The position numbers and the translations under genes were made by a program. DNA of 64,000 nt from Symsagittifera roscoffensis (Eukaryota; Xenacoelomorpha; Acoela; Convolutidae): assembly GCF_963678635.1 (NCBI RefSeq), contig NC_087062.1, forward strand, positions 58,916,129-58,980,128, in the 5' to 3' direction. The notes under the pieces are model-generated. The model did not search any database and had not been told where the DNA came from. It was given only the letters and a program-made list of their open reading frames with translations. Below, piece after piece: positions 24,901-36,900 of this stretch. The stretch's first letter is position 1; every line of letters begins with the position of its first letter.

Positions 24901-27900
24901 TATAATTAGAACGCGAGTAGTTCGTTAGATACTATTTTAAACTTACTAAGTCTAAGATTTATCCTGGGTTTGGTAAGAGGGGGGGTCAAGTGAAGGATGA
25001 ATAACCGAAGTTCTTCACTGTTTATCCTAATTTGAATGATTAGTTTTGTTTAAAAATTTCTATTAGTCTTGGGTCTTTAGAAAGGGTTGGGTAGTGAATC
25101 GACGTTTGAGGTCGTTAGACACTAATTAAGTGGGTGGGGGAGAACAAAGTTGTTCTGTTTGATCCAAGGATAAGCCTTGATGATCAAGTTTAAGATTTAA
25201 TTAAGTAGAAAATGATTTAAGATCCAAGGATAAGCCTTGATGATCTGGTTTTAAAATTAAGTGACTTTAAATTTTAATAAAGTTTTAAGTTTGTGTAAAG
25301 GAAAGATTTAGTGTTTTGATGATATTAGTGGGTTTATGATTGCTGTTATGTTTTAGGTGATGAAGCTGGAACAACAGGATGATTTATGATTACTAACCAT
25401 TTATTGTCATGCTACTAATTTTTATTTTTATTTTCCAATAAATATTTTTCAAACATGTTTTGTATAATACTGCAGAATTTTAAGAAAACGATCTTAGATC
25501 TTTTTATCAATCGTTATTGTATAATATTAATTTTGTTTAGCGCCTGAAATGATTTTGAAGATTAGCTTCAAGGTTTTATGTTTGCAAATGGAAGTCTAAA
25601 TTCATTGCAAGTAGTATTCGAAATATAAAAGTTTGTTCTGGCTTTTGCCGAACTATCATATAACTATACGGCAAGTTTCTACTTTGTCGTATGTCGTCTT
25701 TGGTTCGATGTCTTCTTCCAATTCCGGGTAGTTCTATTATGGTTCGGAATATTGGCTCTGATCTATTGAGTCGGAGAGACATTTCAATTAAATTATTGTC
25801 GTATAACATTTTGTAAATGTTTTTGTCTAATTTCTAATCTATTCTTGGTTAATTCTAATCTAATAAGGTCTTGTTCGAGACTTATGGTCGCACCAGATGA
25901 GTTAGGACCGAAGTGTAACTCATAGAGTAATTTCGGATAGGGTACACCGTCTGCTCGTCACGCTATCTTATTTTCGGCCGGATAGATTCGTGCAACTTCT
26001 TAGTCTAATACCGATCCTAATCTTACTCTTATACTATCTAGTCTCAGGTTGTTTAACTAGTCTCTGCTAGGCTCAATAGATCTAGGGTATACTGGTTTAT
26101 TGCGGCTGCTGAAGTGCTCGGGAGAGTCCAACTAATTTCTAAGTTAAATTCAAATCTCTCTGGTGCTGAAATTACAAGTAACTTCAGCACTTACAAATAA
26201 GTGGGTTGTTAGTTAGATGGATCATGATTGGTTAATATTAAATACTTTACATTGGTAAAACATTTAATTTATCCAATCATAAAATATAGTTTAGATCAGG
26301 TTCCAAAATTTACCGCTACAGTTATATTTTGAGCTTGTTAGCATTTTGAGTATCTGTCTAATTCGAAATTTTTTTTTATGTTGGTTATAATTTTATCAAC
26401 TAGATTTGTTGAATTTTCATTTTTGTTTTTTTTTCTTTTTTTTCGGCTTGATAGGTTTCGGCATATGTTATATCGACGTAGTGGCCTCATATTGCGTCGC
26501 CTGACAAGCGAAACAAGCTAAAGAGTTTTTTGGTGTGCGTGTTAAGGGGCCAAAAATTTTTTTTCGTCTTTATTTTTTTTCCGGCTTATTAGGTCATATT
26601 GACCTCATATTGCTTGGTTAGACGAGCGAAAAAATTTGCGTGTGTGTGTGTGTGTTTTCAGGGTGAGGGGGACTTAATAACTTTTTATTGGTCTTAAATT
26701 CTTTGAATTTTTTTTGGCTTTTACCTTCTATTTTGGCTAAATAGGTTTCGGCCTATATTATATCGGCATAGTGGCCTGGCCTCATATTGTTTGAATCGAC
26801 GCGCGAATAAAGTTTTTGTGTGGATTTTTGAGGTTAAGGGAATTAATAAATTTTTATAAGTCTTATTTAACTTTAGTCGGCCTAAAGGGTTTCTGCTAAA
26901 GCATTTTCGGCTTTGTTTCCGCTTGATAAATTTTCTTTCGATGCTTATTTTACATTCTTGTGCATTTGCACGGTTTTGTTTCAAAACTAGCTTTATCCAT
27001 TTTAATAGAGTTTCTTGTTTTATATCGCAATTGGTGCGAAGCTCAGGTTCGCCTCTGTGCTTAAAAGAATGGAATAACAACGACTAAAAGTTCATTTTTT
27101 TTAAAAATGTCTGGTGATGTGCACAATTTTTCGTACATATTAAGTGACTGAAAAATGCATATTTTCTCTTGGATGAAAAAAAAACCAGGAAGCTTTAAAA
27201 ACTTCTGAACTATATAATAACAAACCATTTTGCGTTGTTGTTCTAGCTGACAGTGGAGTACGAAAATGTGATGTCGGAGTTGGAGACACTGCATGAGTGT
27301 ACTGAAGATCTAGCCCAAGAGGTAATGTCCTAACTTAGTCTTTTCTTGTTGTTAGAGAGATAGATAGGCAGCATGGAATGTGCATTTAACTTTTTTCCGT
27401 AACCGCATGCGATGTTTTCTCTATGATCATATTATGTATGATGTATCAAATGACAGGGTTTCTGTTGGCAGCTTTTTGCTATCCTCTTGGAACTAGTTAA
27501 AGGTGTTCTTTGCTTCGGGTGTGTTTTTGCCCGCTAATTGTTCAATGAGTCAATGTTTAATTTGTATATAATACTTTTCCGGGTTTTTGAGGAATTGGTT
27601 TGAATAATTTAGTAAGCTATTTGACAAAAACAAATATTTATAGTATATATCTGTTATGCAGAATTATGAAATATGTAGCAGGTCTTTATTGACTCCATTA
27701 TACATTAGAAAGGTAATATAGTTTAGCTTTAATTTGGTCGGACTTTTTTCTTCGTATAAAGGCTTGCGAATGGCTCTCTAAAACTTGACTCGGCATTCCT
27801 TTATGTATGGGAAAGTCAAAAATGTAAGTATTGTTAACAAATCTCATATTCGAAAAGCACAACAGTGCTGCCGGCTGAATGTAGCTAGTGGTCTAAATAT

Positions 27901-30900
27901 TTTATTTACTGAATAATTTACCACTTCCTTCATTCTAAGGCTTGTGTCCAGAAGTTAAAGGATATGCTTGTTCTCGGATAATTTGTGTAACAATTTACTT
28001 GTTCTTTGCCAGGATTTTCGATTCAGCGTTTTTTTTCTTCAAAATTTTCTTGCAATGCAATTAATTCTTAATTTGTATGCATTGAGTCGCACCCGCCGGG
28101 ACCTGATCGCTGAGTTACTTTACACAGCTAAACCAAAACCTACAGTCGCCAACGTCTTGTAATCGGTAACTACACTTTTTCCATTGAACAACTTTTCAGA
28201 TTTGCAAGAAAATCTGAAAAAAAAACTGAAAAGTAGCAACTGATTGAAGTTTTCTGCTGGCTTCGGATAAGGTTAATGTATCTAGGGTTGTGCACCCGAC
28301 GTGAGATGAAGATAAATTTTGTTCGGTAATTCTGCAGTATGAACCAGTTTTCCGGCTTAAAGAATGTCTACCTAATTTTTGCTCGGCCTGATTGCCACAG
28401 CTTTGCTCCTGTAGATTATCCACATTTAAGAGAAGTCAAAAAGCTTTTTTACGATTTTTGTCGATTCGTGAAATCTTTTAGAAAATTTCTTTTTTTTTCA
28501 ATAACCACTGCTTAAAAAACCAAAAATCCTTTTTTGTGAATTGTTTTTTCCTAGCTCTCCTCACAAGCATTTCGAAATGTTGGTTTTTTATTCCTTTCTT
28601 GATTTTTTCTCAGTGATAGCCTGCTAATAATACAGAATGTTTTTTTTTGAAAAACTTTGTCGTTTCTCGGGTTTTTGTCACAGTTCGGTATTTCTATTGA
28701 ATGATTCGAAAACTAATTGTTTTATTTGAAGTTCATGGCAATTTAGTAACGCAATGGTGCAAGATCCTCGATTTAGAACTTTGTTCGATTTTCTTTTCTC
28801 GTGATAGAAGTATATGGAGCTTCTGATTTTATTCCAAAACAAACATTTTTGAATAAAAATGTTAGTCCTCATTTCACAAATGATTCTTTCACCCTTTTTT
28901 TAGTTTAGACAGTTGATTTTGGTTCTTAGCTTTCCGGAAAAAAGTACATGTTGCTCTAGTTTTATCAGTTTTTTGCTATTAGTTTATCAAGTGCCAATCG
29001 TAAAAAAGGCCCTGGAAAATCAAAGATCTTCAAGGATATATATTTGAAAATATCAAAAATAATCAGTCGTTTCCAGTCAATGGCTATGTTTTCAATCAAT
29101 TTTTCTTTCGCTTTCATCGCATTTTCTCTTGGCTAGGCTAGTTTGTCATTTGTGATGCATTTAGCGAAACTGATTGAAAGTGTGGTAGATTTATCTGCGG
29201 TTTCATAGCCTTTTTTTACTGAATTAACTGATGTCCAAATGAATGGGCGATTTGTTGTTGGATGAAATATCAGATTTAAACAATTAATAATTTGATTAAA
29301 ATCACGGTATCAAACGATATAAACGTTTTTGGAGACTCTTCGTAGTTTGAAAGTAGCTATTTTTCTCTCTGCGCAAATTAAATACATGTAACGTCTATAA
29401 ACAGCTCATGTCTCAGCACTCATCTTGTCACATGTACTTGTGTCAGTTTTTTGAAAGTAATTAAGCAAAGTGAAGGCACTTATCAGTGACGAAAATTTAT
29501 TTCTTGTCGTTTTTCGCTGATAATTTATGACTTGTGTTGTTCACGGTTATTTTTTTATTTTGATAAGTTGGATTCGAGTTTTTCTTTATGGGAAATATTA
29601 AGTCATTTAAATGTATTTTCGATATTCTAGCTGTTTTTTTGCGACCAACCACGAAGTTGGTTTGCGTTCGTGTGTGTTCCATTTTTATTTAGAACGTTTT
29701 TCTCATAAAATCAGGCTCCACAAAAAAGTCTGATAAGGTTTTTTATATAATATTAAAGTTTTTACAGACATAATTCGATTGATCGTAAAAATATTTAAAA
29801 AAGGTTCTCAGTATCAAGAGAAAAAAGGGTTTGAAAATTAGTTTTTAGACCAATGTAGAGAGAAGTGTGATTCTTCATATTGATTCATTTCTAGTAAAAG
29901 TTAACATGGTTTCAAAAATTGAATCAATCTTGAGATATGGTAAAAGTTTATGGTTTCAAAAATTGAAACAACCTTGATATGATTTTAACTCTTTTTCTTG
30001 CAAAAATCACTGACTGGAACCTCCTGCTGTACTTGTGAAAACTGATATGGTTTTATTGTTATAGTTTTATCAAGCTATTGGTTATTGGTTGCAAGCTAGT
30101 TTTTGTTACCTCTTACCATGGAGAAAAGCGGTAGAAGTAAAAAAAAAATTGAAACAAACATAAGATTTGATTTCTTCAACTTTTTTTTTGCAAAAATAAG
30201 TGATTAGAGGCTCTTGCTCTACTTGCACAGCAACCAGCTGATCTTGTTGTCCTGACCACTGAAAGTTTCATAAAACTTTGTTTCCGTTGTTTTAGTTTTT
30301 TTTCTTTCCTACTTTTTTTTTTTTTAAAATACATCATCATCAGAATGGGTAGAATGATATATTTTAAAGCTCTTCAAGTCGTGATTCCAACGATGTAATA
30401 AATTTTCAGCGTTTGCTAGATGAAAATTGGTTATTGAAGTCTTGCTCCAGTATTTAAAATTCCTTTAGCGCTTCTTAGTCAATGAAAAAAAATCAAAAAA
30501 ACGATTTTTTTCCATCGTTTTGGGCTGCTATTTATTTGTGGGGTTTAGCAGAAAAGTTTGTACAGAATAACTATTATCATCACTTTTGTGTGGTTTCCAT
30601 GTTTGTTTACTTCTATCTCATTTTGATGAACTAAACTAGGCAAAACATGGAATTACTTGATCCAAAGTTTGTGGACTAACTATCGATTTCAGTAATAATT
30701 TTTTGAATATTGTTTAATTCTTTCAATAGACGACGAGTTATTTAATTACCTATTTAGGTCTTGTATTTTTAGAGGACTATAAGAATATTTTCGAGCTCAA
30801 ATTCGTTGTCCTCATTGCAATAGACTTGAAGCTTGACTTTTATTTCAACAGCTGTTAGATGATAGACTTTGAAGTGTCAATGATTTAGCTCAGTTATATA

Positions 30901-33900
30901 TTTTTTTTCAGGTTGTTCGGTTTTTTGCTTTAGTTTAAAGCAAAAATTTGAAGAGGCTGTTTTCGATCGAAAGTGTTTTTTCGCGGTTTGGCTTAATGAT
31001 TTCGGTTTGAGATCACTTCAACTTCAAATGCCAAGCAGAAGGCAATTTTTGGCATACAAAAATGCGATTTATTTTATTTTTCAATGGGTATTTTGATTTA
31101 ATGATTTCCCAGTTAAATTTGGGAAACCTCATAAAAATCCTTTTTTTTCTCCAATTGGTTTGGTTTTGGTTTTTCTCGAATTCTGCTTTCTCGAGTTTAA
31201 TGAAACTTTTCCAAATATCTGTTGGCTAAGTTATTTCTTTGAAACTGAAAGATTGAAAAAGTGATACTTGTTGTATTTTTTCTGAACACTTTTCGAACTC
31301 TCTTGGCTGTGCTTTTTATTTTCTTTTTTTATTGTGTTTTCTGTTTCAAAAAACCAAGAGTTTCAGAGTGTTTAAATAGACAATTCTCTTCTATATGGCG
31401 TGTTTTTTAGAAGAGTAAAATAAGTTTATCCCGCTCTCTCTTTACAAAATTGCATATGACGAGATGTGGATGATTGATTTTTAGTTTTGAGTGTGGGTTT
31501 AAATTTGAAGACTTCCCAGCTGAATAAATTTTTTTAGCTATTTATCCAGTTTTCTCAAGTTGGGTTAGTTTTATACATATATTGGCAATAATAGAAGTTT
31601 TTTGAAATTCGAAGAGTGCTATAGTGATTGACTTTTCTCCTGCAACTCAAAGGTTTTTTTTGAAAACGACTATCAACCAAGCGTCAATGAACGTAGTTAA
31701 GGCCTTTATATAGGTGGTGATGTTTTTTTTCAAGAAAAACTTTAAAATTTATGTACGTTTTTAGCGTTTTGAATTATGATTTATTTTTTAGTTCAGTTGA
31801 TTTCCTTGGTCAAAAGGAATGAAAAATTCACTGTCGAGCAGCAAAAGTGTAAATTTCACAAAAACGTGATCGACTTCTTGTTTTGAAATTGGATTTTAGT
31901 TTTCAGATTTCTCAGTGGAATAAGAAATTTACTTATTCATCCAGTTATCTCAAAATAGGCCAATTTTATCTATAAAGTGACAATTTTAAAGTCATTTTTA
32001 AATTCAGAGCTTAAAGTCAATTTTTTTTTGAAGTTCAGTAGTTCAATAAGTCGATATTTTTTTCTTGCGTTCGTTGACTCTTTTCCAACAGTCTGTTGGC
32101 TATAATTTGTGGTCTCCTTGAGTTCACTGGCACTTTTCCAACCGTCTGTTGGCGATGTATTAAGTGTCAAGACTTATCGTTATTTCTTTTTCTTAAAACG
32201 GGATTTTTAAAACCATGCCATCAAATGATCTTTGTTCCGACGACTGAAAGTGGGAGGGACTTTGTTTCCGAGTGCTTAAGTTTTTCTAATATTGTGATAA
32301 GCAAGGGTATTGCAATCGGGTATTAGACTGTTTTTCCCGTAAACAACTTCACAGGTTGATTTCCAATTTAGAGATCTATTTTTCAGCACGTTGGACATAT
32401 AACAGTGCCTAGAGTTAAGGCCTATAGTTAATCTGTCTAGAGTTAATGCGTTACTGGATCTACTGATAAAAAAGTCAATTGTAAAGTTATTCTATTTGTA
32501 GGCTTAATTTATTTGGGCCCAATTTTTGTCGGCCTATTTGATGGGTGTTTTTTTTTAGAAAATTGTATTCAATTGGTTATTAACTTCAAATCGAAGAAAA
32601 TAACACAATGTATGCTGTTTCACACACGTTTTTAACACGCCTTTTGATATACGCTAAAACTTTCAGTTTGAATAGAAAAAACTTCTAAGCGATTTTTTTA
32701 TATTTGTTTTAGTTTTCGTTCGAAAGCATGGTTTCTGATTTTAACTTCAAATTCAGTTAACCATCCGGCGCATGTGGAGTAGAGGTAACACACCTACTTG
32801 ATGGCAAAGGCCTGTGGTTCGAATCCAACCGGGACCTGTTTTTTTTACAAACTTGGTCTTGTGTGCTTTTTCGGACTATCGTCCGTCTGCCTATTTTTGT
32901 TGGCTTGATTCTCACAGATCGATTTTTTTGAAGTCTCAGTTTTCGTCCAAATTGAGATGACAAAGCCTAGGAGTTCGATTCTAGCTGGGTCGTTTCTTTG
33001 CAAATTTAAGATTTTTATGTCTGCCTATTTTTTCTGACTTAGTTCCTGCGGAAAGGAATTCTTTGAAAGTTCGGAAAGCTTTTTGTAAAGTTTATTACGG
33101 TGAAAGTAATTTTGAAGTTTGTTCGTATAGTTTGGGCTGCAATTTTTTTTTTTGGTATAAGTAGATTTTTGAAGTTTTTTTATTTGATTCCAATCATAGT
33201 CATTCAATTATAGATCGCAAGTGATGCGAAGCTCAGCTTCGCCTATGTGTAATGAATTTTCTTAGCTACTTGCACAGCAAGTGGCTACTCTTTTGTTATT
33301 TTACAATTGAGTTCCTGATCTGTAATTTTAATGCTTTGCATTTTAATGCTTATGCCTTTTGTAATAGAGTAATGCAAAGTGAAAAAAAATCAGTTGAACT
33401 GTTTGTTTGGTTTCACTGTCTGCATCTTTTCATGCTGGAATCAAGGCATTTGAATGTAAACATTGTCGAGCAATCTTAGGAAAGGTCTTCTATGATTTAT
33501 ATCTGCGGTGTTTATGTTGTGTGGTGTATCGTTGGTGTTTTTCAGCTCTCGCAAGTGAAACAAGACTACGAGAAGTGTGCGAGCATGTTGCAAGACACCC
33601 AGTCAGAGCTGTCTAACTATATACGCCAAAATAACCTACTGCTTGCTAATGCGGCTCTATCTGTGGGTGGGGGCGAAAGCATGAAAAGCGCCGCTATTAT
33701 TCTGAACCACAAGAGCACGCCTGCCACTGCTCTGCACGACTCATGTGTTGATGCTCATCCTACTAATACCCGTAGTCTACGCGACACATCACCGCCTGTG
33801 AGTTTAACATGTTTTTTAGTCGCACCTTTATATTTCAGCGAGTCAATCAGATTCTGTCATCACATCCAAAGAAGAACCCATACGGTCATGTTTGGAGAAA

Positions 33901-36900
33901 TAGACAGCGTAATTCTCAAAGAGGGCGGAATGGAACTGGAAATGGAGTCGCCAATGGTCATACGATAGTGACCGAACATGACAATGATAACATGTCAGTG
34001 TCAAGTGGTGGTCAAGGACAAGGCGGCAGGTCTCTGTCTTTAAACCAAACTAGAAAACAGAATCGAGAGAGAGTGAAGGCACTCCAAAGAGAACAGATGG
34101 AACAGCGCAAGGAATTCCAGAAACTAAAAGCAGCGGGTGGCGTGAACCCGAATGTGGTGCTACAATTTCCTAGTCGCAACTCGCTGACGAATCTGAACAC
34201 CGCGGCAACGAATACAGACAATCTGACTGCACAAATACAGCAGCACCAGCAGATTCGACAGCAGCTAAAAGCGACTACTCAGCCTACATTTATTAACTGA
34301 GACTTCTTCCTAGTCATCAGAATATTTGTGCAATTTGTACTTTTGTCATGCATTTCTCTCCAGATGTTCGTTTACAAGGTGCCATTGAGATTGTTAAAAT
34401 CTATTGAGAATGTTGGTTTATGTTCAAAATTTTGTAAAAAACAGTTGGAGCACTTTCAAAGCTGTTACATTGATTGTCTACCAAGTTGTCTTTTGTATAA
34501 ATCAAATTAAATTTTGTTTTTGTTGCATGATTATGAAAAATATTTTTATACATTTTGGTGATGTGAAATTTTGTTATTACTTGAAATTAATTTCCTTTAC
34601 ATGGCTTTTTAAGTGTTTGGTTTTGGCCGGTAATGCAATTTTTTGACGTGTGCTACCCTAAAAATTCAGTTGTAGTACCGAAGATGCGCCTCACACCCAA
34701 AAGTTGTCACGGATCTCGAAATATTACTCTTTGTTTCTGTTACAGCAGTCTCTGGCAAGTGAGTTGCAGCGTGCTTTGAATCCAGTTGAAGTTCCACCCC
34801 TACAGCAGTCCAACTCGTAAGTTGTTTGTCAAAGTAGTTTATCACCTTAAGTGATCATATGCTTACTTGACTCTCACCTGTCTCTAAAAAATCAATGTAT
34901 TATCTCTCAAAATCCGCTCTCTAATTTCAAATTGAATTTGTCGAAAAGATCTCTTTTGATTTGAAGCCTCCAGAGCTGATTCAACTCAGAAAGTTGCCGA
35001 CAGAATCAAAACTGACCATTGAAATGGTTCTTTTAAGCTGAAGTTGAATTGATCAAATATTTATAAATGAGGTGGTTTTATCAATTTTTAGGTCGTTAGG
35101 TTTTTTAGTACACACTTGATTTTTTCCCGGTTTGACTTGATTCCTATCTTATATAATAAATGAAGTTAGTTTGCTAAATGGAAAGCGCTTTCTGAAAACT
35201 AAGATGCAAATGGCGTTAAAACCTTAAAATCATATATCAATCGCTGAAATTTCTTAAGAACATGTATTTTTTGAAATGTAATAAAGTTGTGTTTAACTTG
35301 AAATAAATTGAACATGTCTTCATTGAAGTCATTTCCACTTACAGCCGACTATAGGCTAGGTTTTTAGTTTTAGGTCACTTCTGATTGAATAATTAAACTT
35401 AGATAATGTTTTGCAGAAACGCGCAGGCCAGACAGGCAGTGAGAGAGATGGTGACGTCTCGGATAGGGAAGAGGCACAGGAGAGACAAGATCCCCGGGTC
35501 CAACACAGGGCCTCTCTCCCTCTCGGCTGCCATGGCCACGCCCACCAATCAGAACAAGTACTATCCATTCGGAGCAACGACACCCTCCCCAATGCGACAC
35601 CACGCTGTACTGTCAGAAGATCCTGTGCCTCAAACTAACGATAGGTAAACAAGGTTTTTTTTACTTCATTATTATAATAAAGCTCAATGAAGTAGTGGTA
35701 TTCTAGCTGTGTTGGCATTGAAGCCAGAAAATCAGCATTTTACATGGTAATATTTAGAAAGATACCAGGCATAAAACCGTTTTTTTGCAAAAAAAGACAT
35801 GATTAGCAGAGTTGATGCAATTATTTCTGAAAATTGAAACGATTTTTTGTTGTTGCAGAGGTGGGACCAGCAGTAGAGTGGGAGCTGAAAGAATAAGTAC
35901 TACTCATGCTGACATGCAAAATTCTATCAGAAGGCTAGGAGCATCGCGACAGAACGAAGTGGACTACAAAATGTTCAGGTATATCCTAATGCCACGATGT
36001 CGTTAACACTTACATGCTTGCTTAAAAATGCGGCTGTTAATAAATAAACTGTTCATCTTAGACGTAGTTTGGCAATAGGTGCACTCACTTCTATTTCCTA
36101 TCAATCACCCGTAGTGTCTCTCTATCCTCTAACTTTGTTGTATAGGCAGTCTGCTAAGTGCATGGGGGGTTTGAATGACAGGTCCGACACCAGCTCACGA
36201 CCCGACAAAGAGATGTTCGTTGAAGGGTTAGTATCGTGTATCCCGTCAACTGATGCTTGATGTTTTCTCTACTAACGCACTGATTCAACGCATTGCACGT
36301 ATCAATTGTTAGTTAATATGTCTTGATAAATTATCATATCTTTAGTCTGTACGATTCTTCAATTCGGACTTTTTTTTCGTTTAGATGGCTAAATCATTCT
36401 TTGGGTTCACCGCATGGCAGATCGATTGAACGGGCTGGCTCGTCTACTACAGCCGTAATGAGCGAACATTACTCTGGCAGAGGTGGTCACAAGAGTGAAA
36501 GGACCAAACAACATGCAGACGACCACCTGGGTGACTCGGACGCGGCCAACGAGACGACAGAAAGCGTCATCAGTGACGTGACAGCGACATCAGTAGGTCA
36601 AGCGAGAGACAGACAGCCCTCTCCCTCTTACTCGAACCTGGGCTCATCTGTCAGTCAGGTCTCTCCTGCAAGAGCCGTGTTGAGTGGAGACAGGCTTAGA
36701 GGTCCCACAAGGCGATCTCACCGTGGTCGTCCAGAGAAACTGCAGATTGTGAAGCCGTTAGAAGGTACATTAAATTTTACAAAAAAGGATATCATAAAAA
36801 TGCTACTGAATTGGCGAAATGGTCAGCATGCAAAAGAAAACATAATTTTTTTGGTTGATTTGTTTTAAGGATCCGAGACCTTGGGACAGTGGCAGAAATT

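Larger units (their letters stand above)
24646..25897 (-). other. Retroelement 5' leader
   Basis: 1.25 kb between the primer-binding site and the 155-aa ORF. It has imperfect repeats of a GGGTTGGAGA...ATCGAT type (near 24752, 24875 and 25085, plus strand) and a 25-bp exact direct repeat GATCCAAGGATAAGCCTTGA TGATC at 25161-25185 and 25221-25245. Packaging or translation signals would be expected here. Confidence 0.6.
7452..26309 (-). mobile_element. 18.85-kb Ty3/gypsy-type LTR retroelement with env-like gene
   Basis: Complete element at 7456-26305, transcribed on the minus strand. The two 408-bp direct repeats (7456-7863 and 25898-26305) look identical base for base and have TG...CA ends. The 4-bp AAAT at 7452-7455 and 26306-26309 is a target duplication. 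It encodes Gag-Pol with protease, reverse transcriptase, RNase H, then integrase (the Ty3/gypsy order), a GPY/F-like integrase tail, an Env-like glycoprotein and further ORFs. At nearly 19 kb it is far longer than typical gypsy elements (about 5-10 kb). It lies antisense in intron 6 of the Milton/TRAK gene. Intact frames and identical LTRs point to a very young insertion. Confidence 0.95.

Noticed and set aside
32763-32840. Functional tRNA gene
   Set aside because: The B box is good but acceptor and anticodon stems do not pair convincingly, and a similar sequence with a T-tail occurs elsewhere.
35356-35648. Other open frames at the same place (both strands)
   Set aside because: Overlapping frames of the GC-rich exon 11. 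Only the phase-2 reading joins exons 10 and 12.
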